From: Lentzea terrae
Lineage (GTDB): Bacteria > Actinomycetota > Actinomycetes > Mycobacteriales > Pseudonocardiaceae
NCBI RefSeq assembly: GCF_003265345.1
Contig: NZ_QFWW01000013.1
Coordinates: 249,321 to 313,320, forward strand
Direction: 5' to 3'
Length of the DNA: 64,000 nucleotides
Shown piece after piece: positions 36,429-45,443 of this stretch (its first letter is position 1; each line of letters starts with the position of its first letter). Below the pieces are notes generated by a model, which saw nothing but the letters and a program-made list of their open reading frames with translations, was not told the origin of the DNA and ran no database searches. A program made the position numbers and the translations under genes.

Positions 36429-36447
36429 GTTGTCCCCAACAGACAAC
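36429..36447. promoter_or_regulatory. 19-bp palindrome between LAL gene and small membrane protein
   Basis: GTTGTC (36429-36434) and GACAAC (36442-36447) with a 7-nt spacer lie just before the ribosome-binding site of the small gene at 36461. It may be an operator for either divergent gene. Confidence 0.4.
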
Positions 36448-36460
36448 CTGGGAGGACGAA

Positions 36461-36679
36461 ATGAGCGGCAACAAGCGGATCCGGCAGTTCCACCGCGTCG
36501 TCAGCATGGTCTTCATGGCCACCGTGGTCTTCACCGCCGTGGCCCTGACCGTCGACAGCTCGGCGGTGTGGGTCTCGTACATCCCGCTGCTGCCCCTGTT
36601 CGTCCTGATGGGCACGGGCGTCTACATGTGGTTCCTGCCGTCCATCGCCCGCCGCCGTGCCCGCCGGGCTGCCGTCTAA
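36461..36679 (+). CDS. Small two-helix membrane protein
   Basis: A 72-aa protein with a basic start ('MSGNKRIRQFHR'), two hydrophobic helices (~15-30 and 38-58) and a very basic tail ('PSIARRRARRAAV'), predicting both ends inside. GGGAGGAC precedes ATG 36461 at good distance, which supports a real gene despite its size. Function is unknown. Its TAA stop shares bases with the stop codon of the convergent next gene. Confidence 0.8.
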   Translation: MSGNKRIRQFHRVVSMVFMATVVFTAVALTVDSSAVWVSYIPLLPLFVLMGTGVYMWFLPSIARRRARRAAV

Positions 36680-37416
36680 CCGTTCAGCCGGTTCTCCAGG
36701 TGCGTCAGGGTGGCGTCCAACGCCACCCCGTACACCGCGATCCGGCAGGTCAGCCGCTGAAACGTCGCGTCGGACGGTGCCACGGCCAGGCTGACGACCA
36801 GCTCCCGCACCAGCCGCCGCGTCTGCGCGACCAGCACCCCGACGCTCTCGGTGATCTCCGCGAACGCCGCCGACACCGAGCTGAGGCCCTTGATCGCGTC
36901 GATGTTGTGCCCCATCAACCGCTGGTGCTCCGCAGCCCCGTCCCACGCCGGCACGTCGCGCTCGGCGAACTCCTCCAGCTCCTCGGCCATGGCCAGCAAC
37001 GCGACCGCGATGTTCCACCAGGTCTTCGCGTGCGCGGCGATGACGTCGGGGCGGCCGGTCAGCTCGTCCAGCACGTCCTTGAGCGGCCCGATCTGCTCCA
37101 TGGCCGGTCTCGCCGCCTCTTCCACCGGCGCGACCAAGGAGGGCACGGCGGCCGCGCGGACCGGGTCCGGGGCCGGTGGCTGCTCCCCTGCCTCGCGGAA
37201 CAGCCCGGCCACGATCAGGCGCAGGTTCTCCTCGACGTAGGCGACCAGCTCGTCCTGCCGGACGTGCTTCTCCAGCACGGCCCCGATGATCCACCGGCAC
37301 AGCCGCCCGTACACGGTCTCGTCGCCGACGACGACCGCGCTGGCGTCGTGGACGGCCGCGAACCGCACGCGCACGGCCTCGACGTGGCCGGCGTGGCGGA
37401 GGATCTGGCCGGTCAC
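36676..37416 (-). CDS. Helical protein of unknown function, WXG/ESX-substrate-like region
   Basis: A 246-aa almost entirely alpha-helical protein without signal peptide. The stretch 'ITGRPDVIAAHAKTWWNIAVAL'-like region (~125-145) followed by 'VPAWDGAAEHQRLMGHNIDAI' and helices around 'AFAEITESVGVLVAQTRRLVRELV' resembles the N-terminal helical hairpin of WXG100-like, type VII-secreted proteins of Pseudonocardiales. The resemblance is by pattern only. GTG 37416 follows GAGGGA. No ESX core genes are nearby. Confidence 0.65.
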   Translation of the reverse strand: MTGQILRHAGHVEAVRVRFAAVHDASAVVVGDETVYGRLCRWIIGAVLEKHVRQDELVAYVEENLRLIVAGLFREAGEQPPAPDPVRAAAVPSLVAPVEEAARPAMEQIGPLKDVLDELTGRPDVIAAHAKTWWNIAVALLAMAEELEEFAERDVPAWDGAAEHQRLMGHNIDAIKGLSSVSAAFAEITESVGVLVAQTRRLVRELVVSLAVAPSDATFQRLTCRIAVYGVALDATLTHLENRLNG

Positions 37417-37468
37417 GCCGCTCCCTCGTCAGCACGGTCGACTCTGCACCACGATGCAGGGTCCATCG

Positions 37469-37831
37469 TGATCACCATGACACACGACGTGGCCCGCTGG
37501 GGCCGAGCAGGCGCGCTGTACGACCTGGTGGCGAGCCTCGCCTTCGCCACGCCCTGGACGTCCGCCGGGATGCTGCACCTGTTCGGCGCTGTTCGGCACC
37601 GTGGTCGTGATGTGGTCGATCGCGCGGTGGCACAAGCCCGAGCCTTCGTCCGCCGCGCCCAGCCGCTCGGCTCCATCTCGTCGAGGTCGAGCAGATCCTG
37701 GCCGGATCCGGACTCGAGCGGCCGACCTCGGCGAGGTGATCAGCGAGAAGGTCACCGAGGTCGAGCAACGCCTGCGCGACTTGGACCGACCGCTCGCGCC
37801 TGACCCGATCATCGCGGCACTGGAGGACTGA
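37469..37831 (+). pseudogene. Degenerate gene with frameshifts (membrane-protein remnant)
   Basis: From ~37475 one frame reads 'MTHDVARWGRAGALYDLVAS' then 'LAFATPWTSAGMLHLFGA', a membrane-protein-like start. About 37587 the likely continuation 'FGTVVVMWSIARWHKPEP' is in another frame, and near 37665-37735 a third frame reads 'LHLVEVEQILAGSGLERPT' before 'LGEVISEKVTEVEQRLRDLD' resumes to a stop at 37829-37831. No single frame is coherent, so this looks like a decayed or internally deleted gene, possibly two fused remnants. Its 3' end overlaps the convergent SARP gene by 23 nt. Confidence 0.5.
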
Positions 37832-40520
37832 GCCGCGTCCGTGCCGCCTCGGCGTGCGGGTGGCCGAGGTCCTCCAGAATCCCCAACGCCTCCTGCCAGG
37901 CCGCCCGAGCCTCGACGGGGTCACCGGCCGCGAGATGGCTGTCGCCGAGGTGGATCAGCACGTCAGCGGTCCAGTAGTGGTCCCCGAGCGACCGGAACAC
38001 CTGCAAAGACCGCTGATAGCAGGCAATGGCCTCGCGGTGATCGCCCCGGTGGTGGTGGATGTAGCCGAGGCTGTCCCAGGTCGACGCCTGCCCGTCGAGG
38101 TCGTCGGGCTCCAGCAACCCCAGCGCCGCCTGGCACGACGTCAACGCCTGCGCGAAGTCGCCGAGCAACGCCTGGTACCAGCCGACGGCGTTCAAGGCGC
38201 CTGCCTGACCGCGCCGGTGACCGGCCTCCGCGTACAGCTCCATGGCCTGCGAGGAGTGGTGCAGCGCCTGGTCGTGATGGCCCTGCCGTTCGCACACGAA
38301 GGCGAGCTCGCGGTGGGTGAGCGCCTGGCCGATCGCGTCACTGGACACGTCGAGGCTGCGCCGCAGGTGCGTGTGGGCCTCGTCGAGGTTGCCGAGCTGC
38401 GTGCTCGCGCGGGCCAGGTAGCGATGGGCGTGGCTCTGCGCCAGCGGATCCGCCAAGCGCAACGCGGCTGCCAGGGCGACCTCACCGACCAGAGCGAGAT
38501 CGGGCCAGTGGCCGCGGCGTTCCAGGAACTCGGCCAGCGCCCACGCCAGGTGCCGGGCGTGGGCGTCGAGGCCGATGGCGGCGGCGTGGTCGACGACTGC
38601 CAGCAGGACGTGGTGCTCGGTGGTGAACCAGGCCAGGGCCTGCGCGAAGTCGGTGAGGCACTCCGGGTACGCGCCGGGCTGGGGCGCCGGCGGAGTGATC
38701 ACGTCACGGGTCGGGCTCAGCAGCCTGGTCGCGGCGTGCGCGGTGTGCACGTAGTGGTCGAGCATCCGGCCAGTGGCAGCACGTCGTTCAGAGGCGGTGT
38801 CGTGGAACTGAGTTTGCTCCATCGCATAAGCCCGGAGCAGGTCGTGGAAGACGTACCGGCCGGGCTGGTGCTCGGTCAGCAGGTGCGCACGGGTCAGCTC
38901 GGCGAGCAGCGGACGGACCGCCGACCCGAAGAGGCTCCCGGCGGCCGCGGCGGAGACGTCGGGACCGGGATGCAGGCCGAGCAACCGGAACAGCCGCGCC
39001 GGCGCCGGCTCCAGCGCCTGGTACGACCAGGAGAACACGGCGCGGACGTCGGTCGCCGAGTCGCCGCCGTCGAACGGGTCGAGTCCGCCGCGCAGCTCGG
39101 CGGCGATGGCGCGCAACGGAAAGCTCGTGCAGGCGACCCGAGCCGCCACGATGGTCAAGGCGATCGGCAGCCCGGCACACCGCGAGATGATCTCGTCCGC
39201 CACGTCGGGTTCGGTGCGCAGCCGGTCCAGCCCGAGCCGGTCGACGAGCAGGTCGTGCGCCTCCCCGGTGGACAGCAGGTCCAACGCCAACGGGTACGCG
39301 CCGTGCGTGGCGACCAAGCCCGCCAACCGGTTCCGGCTGGTCACCAGCACCAGGCAACCGGGACTGCCCGGAAGCAACGGCCGGACCTGGTCGGCGTCCC
39401 TGGCGTTGTCCAGCACGACGAGCACGCGTTTGTCGGCCAGCGCGCTGCGCAACAGGCTGGCCTGCGCGTCGAGACCCGCCGGGATGCGTTGCGGGTCGAT
39501 GTCGAGCGCGTCGAGGAACGCGCGCACCGCCTCGCCGGGCGTCATGACCGCGCCGCTGGGGTCGAAGCCGCGCAGGTTGACGTACAGCTGCCCGTCCGGG
39601 AACCGGTCGGCCACCCGGTGCGCCCAGTGCACCGCCAGCGCCGTCTTGCCCACCCCCGCCGTGCCGGACAGGACGATCGGGTGCTGACTGATCATGATCG
39701 CGTCCAGCGCGGCCAGCTCGCGACCTCGGCCGGCGAACGACGGCGGCGGTGCCGGCAACTGCCGCGGCACCGGACGGGCAGGGGCGACGCTGATCGTCAG
39801 CGACGGGTCCGCGGTCAGCATCTGCTTGTGCAGCAACCGCAACGCGGGCCCGGGATCAGCACCCAGCTCATCGGCCAGCCGCAGCCGGACCTGCTCGTAC
39901 CGCAGCAGCGCGTCGGCCTGCCGTCCAGACCGGTACAGCGCCAGCATCAGCTGCCCGGCCAGCCGCTCGTCCAACGGGGACAGCGCGTGTGCGGCCTCCA
40001 GCTCCGCCAGCAGCTCGGTGTGCCGTCCCTGGTCCAGTGCCAGGTCGGTGAGGTCGAGCCGCGCGGCCAGCCGGCGAGCCTCCAACCCGGACCGCACTCC
40101 TGCGAGCCACGGAGTGTCCAAAGTGGAGAAAGGCTCGCCGCGCCACAACCCGAGCGCTTCGGTGAGCAACGCGGCGGCCCGGTCCGGTTCGAACCGCGCC
40201 CGCGCCACCAGGTGGTCGAACCGGTGCAGGTCAACTGACAACGGATCGACGGTCAGGACGTAACCACCCTGCCGGCCGGTGATCCGGGCGTCGGCGGGGA
40301 GCACCTGTCTGAGTCTGGACATGTACCCGGCCACGGCGTTGCGCGCGCGATGCGGCACCTGCTCGCCCCACACCCGGTCGACCAGCGCGTCGACGGGCAC
40401 CAGCCGGTTCGCGTCCACCAGCAACGCCGCCAGCACGCACCGCTGCCTGGCGTGGCCGATGTCCACGGTCCGGCCGTCCACGCGGACCTCGACGTCGCCG
40501 AGGAGTCCGAACTCCACCAC
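37809..40520 (-). CDS. SARP/AfsR-family regulator with NB-ARC and TPR domains
   Basis: A 903-aa regulator. Residues 1-95 form an OmpR-like winged helix ('FGLLGDVEVRVDGRTVDIGHARQ', 'VWGEQVPHRARNAVAGYMSRLR'), ~95-245 the bacterial transcriptional activation domain ('DELGADPGPALRLLHKQML'), ~260-560 an NB-ARC ATPase ('LSGTAGVGKTALAVHWAHRV', 'RVLVVLDNARDADQVRPLLPGS'), and ~630-900 tetratricopeptide repeats. This is the AfsR layout, typically a pleiotropic activator of antibiotic genes. Start codons TTG 40523, GTG 40520 and GTG 40517 are consecutive behind GAGGGGGAG; 40520 is used. Targets are unknown; it lies between two biosynthetic clusters. Confidence 0.94.
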   Translation of the reverse strand: MVEFGLLGDVEVRVDGRTVDIGHARQRCVLAALLVDANRLVPVDALVDRVWGEQVPHRARNAVAGYMSRLRQVLPADARITGRQGGYVLTVDPLSVDLHRFDHLVARARFEPDRAAALLTEALGLWRGEPFSTLDTPWLAGVRSGLEARRLAARLDLTDLALDQGRHTELLAELEAAHALSPLDERLAGQLMLALYRSGRQADALLRYEQVRLRLADELGADPGPALRLLHKQMLTADPSLTISVAPARPVPRQLPAPPPSFAGRGRELAALDAIMISQHPIVLSGTAGVGKTALAVHWAHRVADRFPDGQLYVNLRGFDPSGAVMTPGEAVRAFLDALDIDPQRIPAGLDAQASLLRSALADKRVLVVLDNARDADQVRPLLPGSPGCLVLVTSRNRLAGLVATHGAYPLALDLLSTGEAHDLLVDRLGLDRLRTEPDVADEIISRCAGLPIALTIVAARVACTSFPLRAIAAELRGGLDPFDGGDSATDVRAVFSWSYQALEPAPARLFRLLGLHPGPDVSAAAAGSLFGSAVRPLLAELTRAHLLTEHQPGRYVFHDLLRAYAMEQTQFHDTASERRAATGRMLDHYVHTAHAATRLLSPTRDVITPPAPQPGAYPECLTDFAQALAWFTTEHHVLLAVVDHAAAIGLDAHARHLAWALAEFLERRGHWPDLALVGEVALAAALRLADPLAQSHAHRYLARASTQLGNLDEAHTHLRRSLDVSSDAIGQALTHRELAFVCERQGHHDQALHHSSQAMELYAEAGHRRGQAGALNAVGWYQALLGDFAQALTSCQAALGLLEPDDLDGQASTWDSLGYIHHHRGDHREAIACYQRSLQVFRSLGDHYWTADVLIHLGDSHLAAGDPVEARAAWQEALGILEDLGHPHAEAARTRLSPPVPR

Positions 40521-40650
40521 CAACTCCCCCTCAGGAGTCGTCTGAGCAGCCGATCACACGACCACCGAATCTCCGCCGAAGCTGCGCGGCCCAGCCTCAT
40601 CGCCGACAGACCGGTCGCAGGGACCCGGTCGTCACGCCACGGAGGGCACA

Positions 40651-41220
40651 TTGTTCACCCGGATTCCCCAGGCCCGTTCGATCCTTCGCCGTGTCAGCGC
40701 CGCGATTGCGCTGTCTGCCGCCGCACTCGCGTTGACGGGCGCACAGGCCGCGTCCGCTCAGCCGCAGGCGCCGTCCGCCATCGGCACCAGCGCGGTCACC
40801 TACGACCTCGTCCGCAACGCCAACAGCGCCAAGTGCCTCGACGTGGCCGACGCCAGCAGGGACAACAAGGCGGCCATCGCCCAGTACACCTGCGACTCCG
40901 GCAAGCAGCACCAGCTGTGGACGCTGGAGCAGGTCGGTGAGGCCAACGCCGTGCGGATCAAGGTCGCGCACAGCGGCAAGTGCGTCGACGTCTGGGACGC
41001 GAGCCAGGACCCGACCGCCGACGCGACGCAGTACACCTGCAGCGCCACCAAGTTCAACCAGCAGTTCATCGTCGAGCCCACCGGCAGCGGCACGTTCAAG
41101 CTCCGGGCGCGGCACAGCGGCCAGTGCCTGGAGATCGCCGGTCGGGGCCTGGGCAACAAGGCGAAGCTGCACCAGAACTGGTGCGTCAACCACCGCGCGC
41201 AGGAATGGCGGATCGGCTGA
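40651..41220 (+). CDS. Secreted ricin B-type lectin domain protein
   Basis: A 189-aa exported protein. A Sec signal with Ala-rich core ends near 'ALTGAQAASA' (~36-40). The mature part is one ricin-type beta-trefoil: three repeats around 'SAKCLDVADASRDNKAAIAQYTCDSGKQHQLW', 'SGKCVDVWDASQDPTADATQYTC' and 'SGQCLEIAGRGLGNKAKLHQNWCVN' (each given in part), with paired cysteines and QxW-like positions. It would bind galactose/xylan-type sugars outside the cell. No catalytic domain is fused. The start is TTG 40651, supported by GGAGGG 5 nt upstream; it is divergent from the SARP gene. Confidence 0.93.
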   Translation: MFTRIPQARSILRRVSAAIALSAAALALTGAQAASAQPQAPSAIGTSAVTYDLVRNANSAKCLDVADASRDNKAAIAQYTCDSGKQHQLWTLEQVGEANAVRIKVAHSGKCVDVWDASQDPTADATQYTCSATKFNQQFIVEPTGSGTFKLRARHSGQCLEIAGRGLGNKAKLHQNWCVNHRAQEWRIG

Positions 41221-41263
41221 AACACCGCTTAGGCTGTCCGCCACCGAGGACGGGAGGGCTGAG

Positions 41264-41929
41264 GTGGCGGACAGCACGGTGGCCGAGTTGATGGCCGAAC
41301 TGGCCGCACTGGAGGACCCGAAAGCACGCGCGGTCAACGAGAAGCACGGCGACGACCACGGCGTGAACCTCGGCAAGCTCCGCGCGATCGCCAAGCGCCT
41401 CAAGACCCAGCAGGACCTTTCGCTGGAGCTGTGGGCGACCGGCGACACCGCGGCCCGCCTGCTCGCACTGCTGATCTGCCGCCCCAAGGCGTTCACCCGC
41501 GACCAGCTCGACACGATACTGCGCGAGGCCCGCCGCCCCAAGGTCCACGACTGGCTCGTGAACTACGTGGTGAAGAAGAGCGCCCACGCCGAAGATCTGC
41601 GCGTTGCCTGGTTCGCCGACCCGGATCCGGTGGTCGCGAGCGCGGGCTGGGCCCTCACCAGCGAACGGGTGGCGAAGAAGCCCGACGGCCTGGATCTCGA
41701 AGGCCTGCTCGACATCATCGAGAAGGACATGAAGCACGCCGACGAGCGCCTGCAGTGGGCGATGAACCACTGCCTGGCGCAGATCGGCATCGAACACCCG
41801 GCACACCGCGCCCGTGCGATCGACATCGGTGAGCGCCTGGAAGTGCTGAAGGACTACCCGACACCGGCGGGCTGCACCTCGCCGTTCGCCCCCATCTGGA
41901 TCAACGAGATGGTGCGCCGCCAGCAGTAG
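41264..41929 (+). CDS. DNA alkylation repair protein (AlkD family)
   Basis: A 221-aa all-helical HEAT-like repeat DNA glycosylase that excises N3/N7-alkylpurines. Family features include 'HGVNLGKLRAIAKRL', 'ELWATGDTAARLLALLI', 'VHDWLVNYVVKKSAHAEDL' and 'RLQWAMNHCLAQIGIEHP'; the Trp and Asp-rich concave surface that clasps DNA is spread through these. GTG 41264 follows GGGAGG. It follows the lectin gene by 43 nt, but a shared function is unlikely. Confidence 0.9.
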   Translation: MADSTVAELMAELAALEDPKARAVNEKHGDDHGVNLGKLRAIAKRLKTQQDLSLELWATGDTAARLLALLICRPKAFTRDQLDTILREARRPKVHDWLVNYVVKKSAHAEDLRVAWFADPDPVVASAGWALTSERVAKKPDGLDLEGLLDIIEKDMKHADERLQWAMNHCLAQIGIEHPAHRARAIDIGERLEVLKDYPTPAGCTSPFAPIWINEMVRRQQ

Positions 41930-42226
41930 TCAGCTCGCCTCGAACGTCGAGTGCTCCTCCGCCGGTGGGAGCTCCAGCAGCTGGATCGCGACGTCCAGGA
42001 ACTCCCCGCCGCACTGCCACAACGTGACGTCCGGGTCGACGACGAACGGGTCGGCCGGGTCGACGTCGCCCTGACGCACGCGATAGGCCAGCGCCTCGGA
42101 CTCGGAGTAGGCGAGCACCGTCTCGTTGGTGCCCCGCCACAGCCTCCGGAACATCACGGCGTTGACGCGCGTCACGGCGTCATGCACGACGGATCGCTGG
42201 AATCCACTTCGCAGCAACAGCTTCAT
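41930..42226 (-). CDS. Hypothetical protein, 98 aa
   Basis: A short acidic protein ('VDPADPFVVDPDVTLWQCGGEFLDVAIQLLEL' in part) without membrane segment or known motif. Codon use and GC-rich third positions fit coding sequence. ATG 42226 is assumed; a GTG slightly upstream is possible. It is convergent with AlkD, with the stop codons abutting, and divergent from the PucR regulator. Confidence 0.6.
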   Translation of the reverse strand: MKLLLRSGFQRSVVHDAVTRVNAVMFRRLWRGTNETVLAYSESEALAYRVRQGDVDPADPFVVDPDVTLWQCGGEFLDVAIQLLELPPAEEHSTFEAS

Positions 42227-42416
42227 GCACTCTTGAACACTGCTCGTGTTGGGTGCCAAGTCATCCTGCCCTGCCGGTTGGACTTGCAATTCTGGCGGCA
42301 GGCACGCCCCGCCCCCACCGTCCATCACTCGAACAGGTCAAACGTTTGGGTCAGATGCACAACGCCCGACGCCTCCATTCGTGCACAGTGCCGATGAAAG
42401 AAGACCGCTTCGGGCG

Positions 42417-43628
42417 ATGGCACGGGCCGCTCGCATGCGCAAGCCTCTGCCGGTGGTCGACATCCCCGCACCGGACCCGCTCGCCCCGCTGTACGACCGG
42501 GCCGCGACGCAGATTCCCAGCATCGCCGAGAAAGTGCTGGAGGCGTTCTTCGCCAGATCGGCGGCCTACCGGCAGCTGCCGCACCAGTTGGTCGACCGCG
42601 AGATCACCGAGGCGGTGACCAGAAACCTGCAGGTCTTCCTGCGGGCGCTGCGCGAACAGCGGCCACCCGCGCCGGAAGAGCTGGCCGACCAGATCGCCAC
42701 GGCCGTCCGCAGGGCACAGCAGGGCGTGCCGCTCGAAGTCGTGCTGAGCACCTACCACGTGGCCGCGTACGTCGGCTGGCTGTCGATGGCCGGCGTCGCC
42801 GAGCAGGACGAGGTCGGCGACCTGCTGGCGACCGTGCCCGCGCTGCTGCAGTTCCTGAGCGCCGCTGTGCCCGCCGTCGCCGCTTCGTACCTGGCCGAAC
42901 AGCAGGCGCTGCACGCCGAACGCCGTGAGGCGGCCCGCGCGTTGGTGGCCGCGTTGCTGACCGGCCGGGAAGCCGAGCCGCTGGCGGAGCGGATCGGCCT
43001 CGAACTGTCCAGCCATCACGTGGTTGTGGCCGTGCGCGTCGAGGCTGCGCACGGCACGTTGGCCCGACGCATGCGTGCCGAACTGCCGAAGCAGGCGCTT
43101 TCCGCACTGGACCAGGACGGCGGCACGGTGCTGCTGCCCACCTCGCCCGACGCGCTCGAGTCCGAACTGGGCGCCGCCGCGGACCTGATCCGCAAGCTGC
43201 ACACCGCGGCAGGCGTCAGCCTGGTCGGCGGCATCGCGGCGGCGGAGAGCCGGGAGGACATCCCCACCGCCGCGCGCCAGGCCGCCGACATCGCCGAACT
43301 GGTGCAGCGCCTGGGCCGTCCGCCCGGCCCGTACGTGCTGGACGACGTGCTGCTCGAGTACCAGCTCTGCCGCCCGGGCCCCGGCCGCAAGCGCCTCGCC
43401 CGCGTGATGGACCGGCTGGCCGAGCACCCCGACCTGCTGCACACGCTCAGGGTGTTCCTCAACAGCGACCACAACCGGCACCGCACGGCCGAAAGCCTGC
43501 ACCTGCACCGCAACACGTTGAACTACCGCCTGCGCCGCGTCACCGAGCTGACCGGTTACAACCCGGCCGACCCGGCGGACATCAGGTTGCTGGCCGCGTC
43601 ACTGATCGTCCACGACCTGCGTCCCTGA
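42417..43628 (+). CDS. PucR-family helix-turn-helix transcriptional regulator
   Basis: A 403-aa regulator. The N-terminal ~150 residues are helical ('IAEKVLEAFFARSAAYRQLP', 'VPLEVVLSTYHVAAYVGWL'), resembling a RsbT-co-antagonist-like/PucR sensor; the middle is a GGDEF-like CdaR region; the C-terminal HTH_30 is 'LRVFLNSDHNRHRTAESLHLHRNTLNYRLRRV' in two parts. Such regulators control catabolic or secondary-metabolic genes. ATG 42417 or ATG 42435 are both reasonable; a longer upstream extension has non-family sequence. Confidence 0.88.
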   Translation: MARAARMRKPLPVVDIPAPDPLAPLYDRAATQIPSIAEKVLEAFFARSAAYRQLPHQLVDREITEAVTRNLQVFLRALREQRPPAPEELADQIATAVRRAQQGVPLEVVLSTYHVAAYVGWLSMAGVAEQDEVGDLLATVPALLQFLSAAVPAVAASYLAEQQALHAERREAARALVAALLTGREAEPLAERIGLELSSHHVVVAVRVEAAHGTLARRMRAELPKQALSALDQDGGTVLLPTSPDALESELGAAADLIRKLHTAAGVSLVGGIAAAESREDIPTAARQAADIAELVQRLGRPPGPYVLDDVLLEYQLCRPGPGRKRLARVMDRLAEHPDLLHTLRVFLNSDHNRHRTAESLHLHRNTLNYRLRRVTELTGYNPADPADIRLLAASLIVHDLRP

Positions 43629-43632
43629 GGTT

Positions 43633-44289
43633 CTACTTCCGGTAGAAGTGCACGTTGCGCCACTGGTGCTCGGCGCCAGACGTCTTCAACGTGCCGTAGA
43701 CGCCGTACTTGAAGTAGTGGTCGCCCTTGGGCCCGTTGTTCGTGTGCACGTGCTTGCCGTTGATGTAGATGGAGTAGCTGCCACCGCCGGCCGTCGCGTT
43801 GTGGGTGACGTTGACCCGCACCCATTTGCCGTTGATGTTGCTGACCAGGTCCTTGCCACCGCCCCGCAACGTCCCGCCGTTGCGTGCGAAGGACCTGATC
43901 ATCAACGTGGTGGCGCCGTCGCCGTCGTTGCCGAAGATCTGCATGGCGCTCTCGTCGTCCGTGCCGGCGGTGACCTTGAGCTCGCCCTCGAACTGCCGTT
44001 GCCCGGTGCGGTAGTTGTCCTGGATCCGCGCCTCGACCCGGTTCGAGCCGTTGTTGAAGAGCTTGAAGGTCTGCACCCCGCCCTCGCGGCGGTAGGACCC
44101 GCCGGGGCCGGACGCGCTGGTGGTGCTGCTCGGGTAGCTGGTGATCTTGCCGCTGCTCTGGATCTGCAGGTTCCAGGAAGGGCTGTACTCCTGCCAGCCG
44201 CTGCCGACCGGGCCGGCGTTCGCGGGTGGATTGATCACGGTGAACGCCAGTGCTGTTGTGGCGGCGATTGCCACGACTCGTCGTGCCAT
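43633..44289 (-). CDS. Secreted PL7-like polysaccharide lyase-fold protein
   Basis: A 218-aa exported jelly-roll protein. The signal peptide 'MARRVVAIAATTALAF...PPANA' is cleaved near residue 25. 'GGVQTFKLFNNGSNRVEARI', 'YRTGQRQFEGELKV' and the late 'DHYFKYGVYGT' match the beta-jelly-roll alginate lyase family 7/glucuronan lyase group, where YFKxGxY is a catalytic-strand motif. Depolymerising an acidic polysaccharide is the likely role; the substrate is not predictable. ATG 44289 follows AAGGAGCG. Confidence 0.8.
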   Translation of the reverse strand: MARRVVAIAATTALAFTVINPPANAGPVGSGWQEYSPSWNLQIQSSGKITSYPSSTTSASGPGGSYRREGGVQTFKLFNNGSNRVEARIQDNYRTGQRQFEGELKVTAGTDDESAMQIFGNDGDGATTLMIRSFARNGGTLRGGGKDLVSNINGKWVRVNVTHNATAGGGSYSIYINGKHVHTNNGPKGDHYFKYGVYGTLKTSGAEHQWRNVHFYRK

Positions 44290-44353
44290 TTCGGACGCTC
44301 CTTGTGCAGTGCAGGGACACACAGGCGCGGCGGTTGTGGAGAGTCTGCCTCAA

Positions 44354-44392
44354 AAATACGGCGAAAAGCCACCCGACCAATGATCGGGTGGC
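44354..44392 (-). terminator. Rho-independent terminator of the I36/peptidase gene
   Basis: On the minus strand a 9-bp stem (GCCACCCGA at 44368-44376 paired with TCGGGTGGC at 44384-44392) with a 7-nt loop is followed by CTTTTCGCCGTATTTTT. It begins 20 nt after the stop codon at 44413. Confidence 0.75.
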
Positions 44393-44412
44393 CTTTCGGG
44401 ACTGAATCGGGA

Positions 44413-45276
44413 TCAGTCGCCGTGCGGGTTCTGAATCGAGACGTGGACGTGGTCGTAGTGACCACCGGTCACACCGCCACCGGCGGTGTAGTTGCGCCAG
44501 CCCTCAGACGCGCGGGCCACGCTCCAGATCTTGCCCTGCCAGATCACGTAGCGGACGTCCAGCTTGGACGCGTACTTCTTCAGCCAGTTGGCGAGCTTCC
44601 AGCCCTGTTCCTTCTGCGCCGCGGACGGGTGCTGCCCGATCGCGTTCGAGATCGTGCAGTCGAGCGCGTTGCCGGTGTTGTGGTTGCTCGTCGACGACTC
44701 GTTGCTGCGGTAGTCGCCCACCCAGCAGTGCGTCTCACCGGTCAGGCGGCGGATCTCGTCGTCCACGAACTGCGTGCGCTTCGTGGCCTGCGGCGCGCGG
44801 GCCGAGGCCTCCGGGTGCGGGTTGTTGTTCGGAGCGTCGTAGCTGCCACCGGGCGGCGGCGGGCCACCGGCGTCGTTGAGCTTGTGCGACGCGTTCTCGT
44901 TCTTGAGCGTCGAGTTCAGGTTGGCCTTGGCGTTCGCCGCGATCGTCTGGCTCGGGCCCGCGTAACCGCTGTTGAAGTACACGGTCACCTTCTTGTCGGT
45001 GCGGTTCCACACCGAGGCGGCCTCGTTCTTCACGCACAGGCCCTTGCCGTTGCCGGCGCCCTTGAAGTCGTAGCAGCTGGGCTGCTCGTCACCGTAGTCG
45101 GAGACCGACGTGTTGAAGTCGGAAACCGAACCTGCCTGGTCGCTGTTGTAGTACAGGCAGAACTCGCCGTCCTCGCAGGACCCGTTGCGGGCCGTGGCGG
45201 CATTGGCCGTGGCCGCACCGAAGGACACGCTGATCAGCGCGCCCATCATCGCCACGAGAGTCAACTTCTTGAGCAC
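44413..45276 (-). CDS. Secreted fusion of I36 peptidase-inhibitor domain and M15/ARB-type endopeptidase-like domain
   Basis: A 287-aa exported protein. The signal peptide ends at 'AATANA' (~26). Residues ~30-125 match the beta/gamma-crystallin-like peptidase inhibitor family I36 ('CEDGEFCLYYNSDQAGSVSD', several cysteines). After a Gly/Pro linker ('GGPPPPGGSYDAP') the C-terminal ~145 residues hold 'SNHNTGNALDCTI' and 'GGHYDHVHVS', His/Asp motifs of zinc endopeptidase-like domains found in secreted actinobacterial cell-wall proteins. The inhibitor-like domain could restrain the hydrolase or anchor it. Terminated by the hairpin at 44354-44392. Confidence 0.8.
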   Translation of the reverse strand: MLKKLTLVAMMGALISVSFGAATANAATARNGSCEDGEFCLYYNSDQAGSVSDFNTSVSDYGDEQPSCYDFKGAGNGKGLCVKNEAASVWNRTDKKVTVYFNSGYAGPSQTIAANAKANLNSTLKNENASHKLNDAGGPPPPGGSYDAPNNNPHPEASARAPQATKRTQFVDDEIRRLTGETHCWVGDYRSNESSTSNHNTGNALDCTISNAIGQHPSAAQKEQGWKLANWLKKYASKLDVRYVIWQGKIWSVARASEGWRNYTAGGGVTGGHYDHVHVSIQNPHGD

Positions 45277-45443
45277 TGTGTGTCCTTTTCTTCTTCGCAG
45301 GCTCCGGCCCCGCCGAAATTGCCGGAGCCCTTTGCAGGAAGCTTTTGTTTTCCGCTGGGAAGGAGCATCTCGACGCGCGCTGACACTTCGCTGACACCAG
45401 AAGTCACCAGTCAGTCAGCGCCCTTCTCGGGCACACTGGATTC

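Noticed and set aside
36430..37803. 457-aa plus-strand frame across the WXG-like gene and the remnant
   Set aside because: Most of it is antisense to the helical protein gene at 36676-37416; only the last part overlaps the degenerate gene.
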